Below are positions 52,644-61,171 of a DNA stretch of 64,000 nt, in pieces (position 1 is the stretch's first letter; each line of letters begins with the position of its first letter). The notes under the pieces were generated by a model, which made no database searches, was not told the origin of the DNA, and worked only from the letters and a program-made list of their open reading frames with translations. The position numbers were made by a program, and so were the translations under genes. Source of the stretch: Methanoflorens sp963701995 (GTDB lineage Archaea; Halobacteriota; Bog-38; Methanoflorentales; Methanoflorentaceae); contig OY969693.1 in the NCBI GenBank assembly GCA_963701995.1, positions 248,001-312,000 of the forward strand, given 5' to 3'.

Positions 52644-53765
52644 ATGAAGAGCGTGTGGATTAAGGCGGACGCGGGCCCGTGGGAGGAACGAAAGCCGATC
52701 ATTACCTTCGCGCTCGAATCGGGCGCCGATTGCGTGTTGGTCAGCGAAACTGACGTGGATGCCGTGAAGCAACTTGGCGGGATAATGGTGGCGGCCTTTG
52801 ACGAGGGGCGAGACAATCGCGCTGACATTTGCGTCGTGGGAAAAGGCGGAGAAGGAGACGGAACGCTGCTTCTTCCAAGCACGACAACTGACGCGACCGA
52901 CTACAAACGGTTAAGCTCGCTGGCCGCTGAGACCGCGGCTTATGTCGTGATCTCCGATAAAGCCCATGAGCGGTTCGCACAAGAGGTCGCAACGGCGTGC
53001 GGCCACCTCATCATCATCGGAACGGATTGGAAGGTCATCCCCCTTGAGAACCTCATCGCCGCGTTGCAGGGAACGGTCGACATTATCGCAGGCGTAAGAT
53101 CGTTCGAAGAGGCAAAAACAGCGCTTGAGACTTTGGAACACGGTGCGGACGGCGTGCTCCTCGATACCGATGATCTATCACAAATCGCAAAAACGATCGA
53201 ATTTGCGCATAAATCGGAGCACATCATCGAGCTTGTACCCGCCACCGTAACGACCGTGAAGCCTGTCGGCATGGGCGACCGCGTGTGCATCGACACGTGT
53301 TCACTCATGGTCAGCGGCGAGGGCATGCTTATCGGGTCAGGCGCCAACGGCTTTTTCCTAGTCCACGCGGAGACCGAAGAGAGCCCTTACGTCGCTCCGA
53401 GGCCATTTCGCGTAAATGCCGGGCCGGTGCACGCGTATATTTATGGAGAGGAAAAGACGCGGTACCTATCGGAGCTACAGGCAGGAGACGACGTGATGAT
53501 CGTGCGCAGTGACGGGGAGACGCGTCACGGCGTGATCGGCCGCGTAAAGATCGAGCGGCGCCCGCTCATTCTGATTGAGGCTGACGTCGACGGGACGACG
53601 ATCAAGACGCTGCTTCAGAACGCCGAGACCATCAAGCTTGTCGCGAAAGGGGGTACACCCCTCGCCGTTACCGAATTGAAACCAGGGGATGTGGTGCTTA
53701 CGCACTGCGAGCGAGCAGGACGGCATTTCGGCATAGGCGTCGAGGAGACGCTCATCGAGAGGTGA
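52644..53765 (+). CDS. 3-dehydroquinate synthase II
   Basis: A 373-aa archaeal-type enzyme (AroB') that oxidatively deaminates and cyclises ADTH to 3-dehydroquinate with NAD. Family blocks are KSVWIKADAGPWEERKPIIT, GTDWKVIPLENLIA, GDRVCIDTCSLM, GEGMLIGSGANGFFLVHAET and PFRVNAGPVHAYI. It follows ADTH synthase by 38 bp and precedes aroD by 4 bp. Confidence 0.96.
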   Translation: MKSVWIKADAGPWEERKPIITFALESGADCVLVSETDVDAVKQLGGIMVAAFDEGRDNRADICVVGKGGEGDGTLLLPSTTTDATDYKRLSSLAAETAAYVVISDKAHERFAQEVATACGHLIIIGTDWKVIPLENLIAALQGTVDIIAGVRSFEEAKTALETLEHGADGVLLDTDDLSQIAKTIEFAHKSEHIIELVPATVTTVKPVGMGDRVCIDTCSLMVSGEGMLIGSGANGFFLVHAETEESPYVAPRPFRVNAGPVHAYIYGEEKTRYLSELQAGDDVMIVRSDGETRHGVIGRVKIERRPLILIEADVDGTTIKTLLQNAETIKLVAKGGTPLAVTELKPGDVVLTHCERAGRHFGIGVEETLIER

Positions 53766-53769
53766 TGAT

Positions 53770-54498
53770 GTGATTCAGCTGGGCGACGTGATTATTGGAG
53801 GAGACGAAGGACCAAAGATCGTCGGGGTCATATACGAGCCAGGCCAAGCGCGACAGGCCGTTGAAGAGGGAGCGGATATCATCGAGTTTCGCGTCGATCT
53901 CGCTGATGACACGAACGGCGTACTGCGCGATCTCGAAGAGGTCTCGCTACCCGTCATCCTCACGAATCGACGAGTCGAAGAGGGCGGTAACGCCGCGATG
54001 AACCGCCGCGAGCAGCTCAACCCCCTCATTTCGTACGCGTCGATCGTAGACATTGAGCTCATGGCGCCGGATAGGGACGACCTGATCGCTGAAGCGGCGA
54101 CGCACGGGCGTCCGACGTTGCTCTCTTATCACGACCTCGACGGAACGCCTGCGGCAGCGGCAATGCTGGAAATCATGCGAACGGCAAATGGCTTCGGCGA
54201 CGTCGTCAAGCTGGCAGTCACCATTGAGCACCTGCGAGACGTGCCAAGGGTGCTTGACGTGAGCCTAGCCGTGCGAGAAGAGGGCTTTACTTTCTGCCTG
54301 GTGCCCATGGGCGCCCTCGGATCGCATATCAGGCCACTTATGGGAATTTACGGTTCATCGCTACTTTACGGGTACGTGGGGCAGCACATCTCCCCCAAGA
54401 TGCGGCCGTACGGGTTCACCGGAAAGCGCGCGTCACCAGGGATGCTCAGCGTTTCACGGCTAAAGCGCGCAATTGAAGAGATCCGTTCATGGCAGTAA
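53770..54498 (+). CDS. aroD: 3-dehydroquinate dehydratase, type I
   Basis: A 242-aa type I dehydratase. The catalytic His is in LLSYHDLDGTP and the Schiff-base Lys in GDVVKLAVT; EFRVDL is the conserved early motif. About 15 residues precede the usual domain start. GTG start at 53770. It overlaps aroE by 10 bp. Confidence 0.95.
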   Translation: MIQLGDVIIGGDEGPKIVGVIYEPGQARQAVEEGADIIEFRVDLADDTNGVLRDLEEVSLPVILTNRRVEEGGNAAMNRREQLNPLISYASIVDIELMAPDRDDLIAEAATHGRPTLLSYHDLDGTPAAAAMLEIMRTANGFGDVVKLAVTIEHLRDVPRVLDVSLAVREEGFTFCLVPMGALGSHIRPLMGIYGSSLLYGYVGQHISPKMRPYGFTGKRASPGMLSVSRLKRAIEEIRSWQ

Positions 54499-55361
54499 CG
54501 ACCGTTTATGGCGTGCTTGGCAGCCCGATAGCTCATTCGCTTTCGCCCGTCATGCATAACGCCGCGTTCGCCGCGCTAGACCTCGATGCGGCGTACGTCG
54601 CCTTCGACGTAGACAAGCAGCGCGCTGAAACGGCAATACGGGGGGCGCGAGCGCTCGGGTTTGGCGGACTCAACATTACCTTTCCCCTTAAAGAAGCCGC
54701 TTTGCATCACTGCAAGCCTGATGCATTGTCACAACGAATCGGCGCGGTGAACACGATCGACCGCGTGGGAGCGGGCTACAACACCGACGGCGTTGGAGCG
54801 GTCAGGGCGCTCGAGGAGGCTGGCGTTACGGTCAAAGACGCGAGCATCCTGCTCCTGGGCGCAGGGGGCGCTGCAAAGGCGATCGCGGCACAGCTGCTGC
54901 TCAACGGAGCACGCGTACTCGTTGCCAATCGGACGGCGAGCAGGTCGCTCATCTTGGCCCGGCAAATGACCGCTGAGAACATCGACTGTGGTTGTGGCGA
55001 CATAGAGGCACACAGCTTACATGAGGTCGATCGCCTGCTACGTGAGGCACGCGTGCTCATCAACGCCACCACTGTGGGAATGCGCGGCGTGCTCGAAGGA
55101 CAGACACTCGTCACCGCAGCCCAAATGCATCCCGCTCTCGTGGTCTTCGACATCGTCTATCAGCCTCTCGAGACTCCCTTGTTACGCGAGGCTCGCGCCG
55201 CAGGATTACAAACAATTGACGGCGTGAAGATGTTGGTGCACCAAGGGGCGGCCTCCTTCGCCCTGTGGACCGCGTTAGACCCGCCCGTGCAGACTATGGA
55301 GGCGGCAGTCCGCGAAGCACTCCGAAGCGCGAACGGGACGGACGACGAGGGAAGGCAGTAA
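54489..55361 (+). CDS. aroE: Shikimate dehydrogenase
   Basis: A 290-aa NADP-dependent enzyme. Substrate motifs are GSPIAHSLSPVMHNAAF, NITFPLKEAA with the catalytic Lys (the family more often reads NVTIPHK) and GYNTDGVG with the catalytic Asp. The cofactor loop is LLGAGGAAKAIA, with NRTASR preferring NADP. It overlaps aroD at the start and tyrA by 1 bp (TAATG), so translation is probably coupled. Confidence 0.95.
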   Translation: MAVTTVYGVLGSPIAHSLSPVMHNAAFAALDLDAAYVAFDVDKQRAETAIRGARALGFGGLNITFPLKEAALHHCKPDALSQRIGAVNTIDRVGAGYNTDGVGAVRALEEAGVTVKDASILLLGAGGAAKAIAAQLLLNGARVLVANRTASRSLILARQMTAENIDCGCGDIEAHSLHEVDRLLREARVLINATTVGMRGVLEGQTLVTAAQMHPALVVFDIVYQPLETPLLREARAAGLQTIDGVKMLVHQGAASFALWTALDPPVQTMEAAVREALRSANGTDDEGRQ

Positions 55362-56602
55362 TGTCACTCAAAGCGGCAATCGTAGGCGGCCACGGAGAGA
55401 TGGGGCGCTGGTTCGAACGATTTTTTGTGCAACGGGGGGTGGATGTCACGCTTGTTGGGCGATCGTCGCGCGTCCGCTACGAAGACTACGACGTGGTTAT
55501 GGTCGCTGTGCCCATCGACGTTACCTGCAACGTAATTGCACAAGTGGCACCGCACTTGAAACCAGACGCGGTGCTCTTCGACATAACATCCATCAAGCGA
55601 GACCCCGTCAAACAGATGCTGGCCAGCGCCCCACAAGGCGTCGAGCTCGTCAGCGTCCATCCCCTTTTTGGTCCCAGCTTGCCCGACGTGGAGGGGCAGA
55701 CCGTCATTGTCACGCCGGTGCGCGGGGAGCGCGGACGTCAGTTTCTCGTCGATCTCTTTGAGAGCGCGGGCGCTCGTGTCGAGGAGCTCTCAGCTGACGA
55801 GCACGACCACCTCATGTCGGTGATTCAAGGACTAACCCACTTCGGCTACATCGCCACGGGCGCTACACTCGACGCCCTCCGCTTTGATATCAAACGCTCG
55901 CGCCGCTTTATGAGCCCCGTTTACGAGATTTTCATAGATTTCGTAGGACGAATCCTGGGGCAGGACCCCGCACTCTACGCCTCAATCCAGATGAGCGCCG
56001 ATCGATCTGTCCACGAGGCTTTTCTCACGCAATGCGCGACGCTCGTTGACATTATCAACGCGAAGGATCGCGACGCATTCGTTGCGATCATGAAGCGCGC
56101 GGCAAAGCATTTCGGGGACGCCGAGCCGGCCCTAAAACGCTCAAACAAGCTCATTATGGCCAAAATTAAAGAGTTAGAGGAGTTTAAGCGATCCATCGGA
56201 AGTACGCGCGGGCTCCGAAATGTCTACACCGGAGCCGTGCACGTCGGCATCATAAAAGGAGCTTCCTCGGACGAAATCGCCGTAGAAGAGGGATCTAAGG
56301 AGGTTACCTTAAAGACGGAAAACGTGCAACTGATGACGGAAGAAGAGCTCAAGCAGCACCGCCTAGCGCGCGGCCAGCGGTACCGGGATTTTTCCGCAGT
56401 TTTTCCTGCCGGAGCGGATCCCGATGTTGTGGCCCGCGTGCTTTCCACCGTCCCAGGGGTTACCGCGGTGAACGTCATCGATCACTACGCGCCGCGCGCA
56501 AGTTACACCTTCCGAATCTCCACTTATAGAGATGGCGACGTCGGACAGCTGCACCGCGACGTGACTGAGCTGCTCGTCGGAATTGGATGTCGACTCCGAT
56601 AA
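55361..56602 (+). CDS. tyrA: Prephenate dehydrogenase with extra C-terminal domain
   Basis: A 413-aa protein. Residues 1-280 are the TyrA fold: AAIVGGHGEMGRWFERFF (NAD loop), VHPLFGPSLPDVEGQTVIVT and LTHFGYIATGATL. Residues about 285-340 form a linker (KEVTLKTENVQLMTEEEL). The last 75 residues (RYRDFSAVFPAGADPDVVAR, YTFRISTYRDGDV) look like an FDX-ACB/ACT-type ferredoxin fold, perhaps regulatory. ATG 55361 overlaps the aroE stop; an upstream in-frame start inside aroE is unlikely. Confidence 0.92.
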   Translation: MSLKAAIVGGHGEMGRWFERFFVQRGVDVTLVGRSSRVRYEDYDVVMVAVPIDVTCNVIAQVAPHLKPDAVLFDITSIKRDPVKQMLASAPQGVELVSVHPLFGPSLPDVEGQTVIVTPVRGERGRQFLVDLFESAGARVEELSADEHDHLMSVIQGLTHFGYIATGATLDALRFDIKRSRRFMSPVYEIFIDFVGRILGQDPALYASIQMSADRSVHEAFLTQCATLVDIINAKDRDAFVAIMKRAAKHFGDAEPALKRSNKLIMAKIKELEEFKRSIGSTRGLRNVYTGAVHVGIIKGASSDEIAVEEGSKEVTLKTENVQLMTEEELKQHRLARGQRYRDFSAVFPAGADPDVVARVLSTVPGVTAVNVIDHYAPRASYTFRISTYRDGDVGQLHRDVTELLVGIGCRLR

Positions 56603-56665
56603 GAAGCCCGTCCACGAGTGACCAAGCTGCTCCTCGTCTGTGCGATGGCATCGAAGGAGTTTGAG

Positions 56666-57577
56666 ATGGCTAAACTAGAAACGGTCTTTGTAACGGGCGC
56701 TACAGGCTTCCTCGGCTCGCACTTGGTCAAATGTCTAGCGCATCGCGGGGCCGCCATCAGCATTCTCGCGCGGGGGCGGCCTGACCGGCTTTCCCAAGAA
56801 ATCCCCCGCCTGAATGTCGTGCGTGGCGACCTCAGCCACGCATTCTCGATCAGCGACGCTTCGACCGTGTTTCACTTGGCCGCCCAATCCAACGTCGGAC
56901 ACGCTCTCGATGATCCAGTCCTAACGTTCGAAACGAACACTGCCGGCACCATAACCGTTCTTGAAGCCGCGCGGCGATCACCATCTGTCGAGAACTTCGT
57001 ATTCGTGAGCACTGCCCACGTGTATGGCACTCCCAGGTACGTTCCTATCGACGAAGAGCACCCCGTTCACGCTCAAGAGCCCTACGCCGCAAGCAAGCTA
57101 GCTGCAGAGGCATTCATATCCGCATACAGCACTGCGTACGGCATACCGACAGCGATCGCGCGACTGTTTAACACGTACGGCCCTCGTCAACATCCTGACT
57201 TTGTCGTACCATCGATTATCAGGCAGGCGCTCACCCACGACTCGCTGACGATGGGTAACCTGGCGCCGACGCGGGACTTTACCTACGTCGATGATGTTGT
57301 CGAGGCTCTGCTGCGACTCGCTGACGCTGGCCAGGGGATCTACAACGTCGCATCGGGAGTCGAGATAAGCATTGAAGCACTGATTACACACGTGGCGCAG
57401 ATCCTTGGCAAACGCGTAACCGTAGCATCCCAGCGCGCACGGCGCCGATCAGCGGCCATCGAAATAGACAGGATGTGGGCAGATATCTCGCGCATCACTG
57501 CGCTTGGATGGCAACCCCACGTTGGCCTGAGTGATGGGTTGACCAGAACGATCGAGTGGTGGCGCAACAACCTTTAG
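56666..57577 (+). CDS. NAD-dependent sugar-nucleotide epimerase/dehydratase
   Basis: A 303-aa extended SDR. NAD loop FVTGATGFLGSHL; catalytic YAASK with Ser in FVSTAHVYG; later NTYGPRQHPDFVVPSIIRQA and PTRDFTYVDDVVEALL. These are typical of UDP-glucose 4-epimerase or dTDP-glucose dehydratase relatives. ATG 56666 has AAGGAG 7 nt upstream and starts right at the domain. Likely supplies activated sugars to the glycosyltransferases in the window. Confidence 0.88.
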   Translation: MAKLETVFVTGATGFLGSHLVKCLAHRGAAISILARGRPDRLSQEIPRLNVVRGDLSHAFSISDASTVFHLAAQSNVGHALDDPVLTFETNTAGTITVLEAARRSPSVENFVFVSTAHVYGTPRYVPIDEEHPVHAQEPYAASKLAAEAFISAYSTAYGIPTAIARLFNTYGPRQHPDFVVPSIIRQALTHDSLTMGNLAPTRDFTYVDDVVEALLRLADAGQGIYNVASGVEISIEALITHVAQILGKRVTVASQRARRRSAAIEIDRMWADISRITALGWQPHVGLSDGLTRTIEWWRNNL

Positions 57578-57679
57578 TGTCCAGAGTCAATTATGGCAGT
57601 TCGCTTCAGTATGCCTCGTGGGGCCACAAAAGCGCGCGCTTGTCGCAAGCTCTGTTGATCGTTTCAGTTCTTTGGCGTG

Positions 57680-58381
57680 TTAGGCGTGCGTTATACACGC
57701 TCCGTCAACCGAAGCGTGGACGAGCGTGGGCAGCGTACCCCACGTAACGAGATTGTCTTGCACGATTAACAGGGCGCCAAGAATTCCGTTAATGTCCTTT
57801 ATCGCGCCAAAGGCCGCTTCAGGATCAGTGCTCAAATTGCCAAGCGCCGATGCAGCAGCGTCAGCCAAACACGCCTTTTCGGCAACGACGCACGCGACAT
57901 CTGCCGTGCCGAAGCTTATCGACGGACCGACCGTCGCTGAGGACGTGCACACGCCGAGAAATGGTGTTGGCCTAATCTTGAACGCAACGTCTTTGAAGGC
58001 TGACTCGCCCGCATATATCCCTACGGTCACCTCGCGGTCAGTTGAGAGCGCGATGTCGCCCCCATTGTCAACGATGGCATAAGATGCACCCTCGTCAACC
58101 ATTGCCTCAACCGCGAGATCCGCGATAACGCCCGCAACAGCAGCCATCGGGCCTACATTCGCCGCAGAAGAGGCCTCCAGCATGCGGCGCGCGATCTCCG
58201 GCGGCACTCCGACATAGTCACCCAGAGGTTCAAGTGCGAACCGGAAAAAAGGATTGAGTGCAATGAAACGCTCCAGCTCGCGTCGGTGGGTGCGTATCGC
58301 CTCTTTTGCGTTTTCGATGTGCACAGGTGCGTCCGCGACGATTGTGACGACCGTTTGCTTGAGCTGAAACTTATCCTTCAT
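57680..58381 (-). CDS. UPF0280 (COG2122) protein, ApbE-like fold
   Basis: A 233-aa protein with the UPF0280 blocks ANVGPMAAVAGVIADLAVEA, NGGDIAL and GVCTSSATVGPSISFG, distantly related to the ApbE flavin transferase. In Methanosarcina the same family (MA1820) neighbours and assists the DUF39/NIL-ferredoxin system of sulfide assimilation. ATG 58381 overlaps the ferredoxin stop (ATGA), so it is the third gene of that operon. Confidence 0.9.
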   Translation of the reverse strand: MKDKFQLKQTVVTIVADAPVHIENAKEAIRTHRRELERFIALNPFFRFALEPLGDYVGVPPEIARRMLEASSAANVGPMAAVAGVIADLAVEAMVDEGASYAIVDNGGDIALSTDREVTVGIYAGESAFKDVAFKIRPTPFLGVCTSSATVGPSISFGTADVACVVAEKACLADAAASALGNLSTDPEAAFGAIKDINGILGALLIVQDNLVTWGTLPTLVHASVDGACITHA

Positions 58382-58767
58382 TCCTCGGCAGTTTTCAGAG
58401 CGCCGTGCGGACACATCGCAATACAGGTCTTGCAGAGCACGCACCGCTTGAGGTTGATCGAAATCGTCCTGTCGTTCTTGTACTCAAATACCTCAACAGG
58501 ACAGACTGATACGCACGCGCCACACTGCACGCACTCCGCTTCATCGAATACGATTGGCGTGTCCATTTCGCGCACCTCAGTCCCGCGTCGCCGGAAGGCT
58601 GCGGCAACTTCTTCGACGCGTTCGTCGGGCACGTCGATCACGATTTCCCCGATAGAGGCGTCAACAAATGCCCGATCGATGTTGATGCGGACGCCAGTTT
58701 CGAGCACGACATCTGCAAGCAGCGGATCCTGCATAATCTTTTGTGAAAACTTCAATATGATCTTCAC
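58378..58767 (-). CDS. NIL-domain ferredoxin of homocysteine biosynthesis
   Basis: A 129-aa protein. Residues 1-70 are a NIL domain (ILKFSQKIMQDPLLADVVLE; GEIVIDVPDERVEEVAAAFR). Residues 75-125 hold two 4Fe-4S motifs, CVQCGACVSVCP and CVLCKTCIAMCP. It corresponds to M. acetivorans MA1822, which works with the DUF39 protein to put sulfur into aspartate semialdehyde. Gap to the upstream DUF39 gene is 21 bp. Confidence 0.93.
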   Translation of the reverse strand: MKIILKFSQKIMQDPLLADVVLETGVRINIDRAFVDASIGEIVIDVPDERVEEVAAAFRRRGTEVREMDTPIVFDEAECVQCGACVSVCPVEVFEYKNDRTISINLKRCVLCKTCIAMCPHGALKTAEE

Positions 58768-58788
58768 GGATGCCTCCCTGTCCTCCGC

Positions 58789-60282
58789 TTACCTACACGC
58801 GAGGAGCTTGCTCAGATCCTCACTGGTGATGATGCCGATGACGGTATTCGTATGATCGATAACAGGAAGTGCCGAGATGTTGTGCCGCTCGAGACGCCGT
58901 GCGGCGAGGTCGATCGGCTCATCAGGCGTCGCCGTCACGACGCGCCTCGTCATTATGCCTTTCAAGCTATCGCCTTTGTTTAGCGCAACCGCCTTGGAGA
59001 TATCGTACGCCGTGACTATGCCGATAAGCTTGTTGCTGGCTGAGATAACCGGCAAGTGATTGACCTGCTGTCCCACGATGATCTTGGCAGCCTCGTGCAC
59101 GCTGATCGCTTCACGCACGGTGATGCTTGGCAGCATCACTTCACGCACGAGTGGCACCGCAGAAAGTTGCTTCAAGGGCTTCTGTGTGGCCTGCCGCGGG
59201 AGCCGCGCTGTCGGCAGGGCGAGCTCAAATGCGCCTTTTTGTATGCGCGCCGCGAGTTCGGTGGAGATTTCCTTTGCCTTGAAGAAGCTCGACATGGATG
59301 ATGTGCGCACTTCCTTGCCATTGAGATCGATCGTCCCTGATTTTAGCTGCTCATAGCTAACCGTCTTTAGTTCTGGCCGCGACCGACGACCAACGCCGTA
59401 GTCGAGGATCGTCGTCTTGATATCGGCGTCGCTGATGGCAGTTTTTCGCGCAATCCCCTCGTTCAGCACAGGAATAGGGATGCCGATGCCCACGTACAGC
59501 GACGTGCCGTAATTGTGGAGAATCGCCGCCCTCAGGTAATCGGTGCTCATAGCTTTGAGGTCACCGCACACCATAAGCGTGCCAAAGTTGTTCGCCGGGT
59601 CGTGCTGCGTCCCGTTGCCGACGACGTACCCCTGCGCACCGCACAGAAAGATCCTCGTCCCGACGCCGATAGTTTCATAGTCCGGATCGTTATAGATGGG
59701 TGAGAGTGTGCCCGAACCAGAGTACGTCGCGTTTCCGAACCGGGGGAGCAGCGTTCCCATATAGGTGTAGAGCACTCTGTCAGTGGAGTTGGTTGCTGCG
59801 TTGTACCGCTGGTAAGCGTTACGCGGATTCAACATCGTCGCTTCGTTAAGGTCCACGATGGAGATAGAGGCTTCTACGCTGCGGCGCGGATAGCAGTCGG
59901 TGGCATAGCCAACAGCCTTCATATGGACCTCTTTGCGGGCCACCAGGTCTTCGATAACGTGTGCACCGCCGTACTCGAGGCCGCGCGTCTCCGAAAGCTG
60001 GGTCGCTCCTATAAACGCATCAACCGCAGCGACGCCGGCGTACGCCTCGACATCGTTGAGCCACACCTGACTCATCTTGATCGGCGGATCTGAATGGCCG
60101 AAATTCATCCATACGCCGGACGAGCACATCGCGCCAAACGTCCCCGTGGTCACGACATCAACCTCTCCTGCCGCGTCCTCGGACCCCAGCTCGCCCACGA
60201 TGGCAGTCATTTCGTCAGCTGTCACGACGTAAACGCTCCCATCGCGAATGCGCTCGTTGATCTCCTCTAAGCTTTTTGGCAC
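58789..60282 (-). CDS. Homocysteine biosynthesis protein, DUF39 plus two CBS domains
   Basis: A 497-aa protein. Residues 1-360 are DUF39 (COG1900) with GTFGAMCSSG (Cys53) and GYATDCYPR (Cys130), matching the two functionally important Cys known in M. acetivorans MA1821. Residues about 375-495 are a CBS pair (VREAISVHEAAKIIVGQQVN; LSALPVIDH-type second motif), probably adenosyl-ligand sensing. It makes homocysteine from aspartate semialdehyde and sulfide-derived sulfur. Leads a three-gene operon with NIL-ferredoxin and UPF0280. Confidence 0.95.
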   Translation of the reverse strand: MPKSLEEINERIRDGSVYVVTADEMTAIVGELGSEDAAGEVDVVTTGTFGAMCSSGVWMNFGHSDPPIKMSQVWLNDVEAYAGVAAVDAFIGATQLSETRGLEYGGAHVIEDLVARKEVHMKAVGYATDCYPRRSVEASISIVDLNEATMLNPRNAYQRYNAATNSTDRVLYTYMGTLLPRFGNATYSGSGTLSPIYNDPDYETIGVGTRIFLCGAQGYVVGNGTQHDPANNFGTLMVCGDLKAMSTDYLRAAILHNYGTSLYVGIGIPIPVLNEGIARKTAISDADIKTTILDYGVGRRSRPELKTVSYEQLKSGTIDLNGKEVRTSSMSSFFKAKEISTELAARIQKGAFELALPTARLPRQATQKPLKQLSAVPLVREVMLPSITVREAISVHEAAKIIVGQQVNHLPVISASNKLIGIVTAYDISKAVALNKGDSLKGIMTRRVVTATPDEPIDLAARRLERHNISALPVIDHTNTVIGIITSEDLSKLLACR

Positions 60283-60446
60283 CGCTCCTCCAAAGTGATC
60301 ACTGCGCCAAGTGAACAGTGATCGTATGACGATAGCTATTATTTATTCTTGTTGCACTCTGAAATACGGCTTTTTTCGGTGCGCTGTTGCTGATTGAGGT
60401 TCGGCGAGCGGTTAGATCTGCGTGCGTTCACGGTTTGGAATAGAAC

Positions 60447-60456
60447 AATATTTATG
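60447..60456 (+). promoter_or_regulatory. TATA box AATATTTATG
   Basis: A/T box 27-36 nt before the ATG at 60484, giving a leaderless glycosyltransferase transcript. The divergent gap 60283-60446 shows nothing else. Confidence 0.6.
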
Positions 60457-60483
60457 CCCCCTGGCACGGTGTAAGAAAAGAGA

Positions 60484-61167
60484 ATGATTTCTGTCGTGAT
60501 TCTGGCGCATAATGAGGCCGACGAGATAGGCGGATTGCTTGACGAGTTCGGTGCCTTTGAAGGCCTGGAGCTCATCATTGCCGAAGACGCGTCCACTGAC
60601 CACACACCCGACATCGTGCAAGAATTCGCGACGCACAACAGCAACGTGATACTCTCAAGCAGCCCGATCTTGGCCGGTAAGGGTGCAGCGCTGCGACGCG
60701 GGCTTGCTTTGGCAAAGGGAGAAGTGCTCGGGTTCGTAGACGGCGACGCATCGATTCACCCCCGTGACTTCATGCGCGTCGCAGCTGCGATCGAGCAGGG
60801 TGCCGATCTCGCCGTCGGGTCACGAATGCTGCGCGGGTCGATCATTGCCTGCCCGCAACCTTTCTCGAGACGGCTCTCAGGATCCATTTACCGCCTGCTC
60901 GCCCGCCTACTGCTCGACACTGCCATACGCGATTTTCAGTGCGGCTGCAAAGCGTTTCGGCGCGAGGTGTGGGACGCCATCACTATCACCTGCGACGGAT
61001 TTGCGTTTGACGCCGAGATAATCGCTAAAGCGCACCGAGAGGGGTTCAACATCGTCGAAGTGCCCATAACGTGGAGCAATAAGGCGAACAGCAAGGTCAG
61101 CCTTACGCGCGATACGCTGGCGATGTTGAGGTGTCTCCTAAAAACGCGCGCCGAGGTACGGGGGTGA
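60484..61167 (+). CDS. GT2 glycosyltransferase, dolichyl-phosphate sugar synthase-like
   Basis: A 227-aa GT-A enzyme. ISVVILAHNEADEIGGLLDE, EDASTDHTPDIV, GKGAALRRGLALAKGEVLGF and the DxD motif in VDGDAS, then FQCGCKAFRREVWD. This is the DPM1/dolichyl-phosphate glucose-mannose synthase pattern without a membrane extension. It makes lipid-linked sugar donors for GT-C enzymes. It is followed 4 bp later by a large membrane protein. Confidence 0.9.
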   Translation: MISVVILAHNEADEIGGLLDEFGAFEGLELIIAEDASTDHTPDIVQEFATHNSNVILSSSPILAGKGAALRRGLALAKGEVLGFVDGDASIHPRDFMRVAAAIEQGADLAVGSRMLRGSIIACPQPFSRRLSGSIYRLLARLLLDTAIRDFQCGCKAFRREVWDAITITCDGFAFDAEIIAKAHREGFNIVEVPITWSNKANSKVSLTRDTLAMLRCLLKTRAEVRG

Positions 61168-61171
61168 GTGC

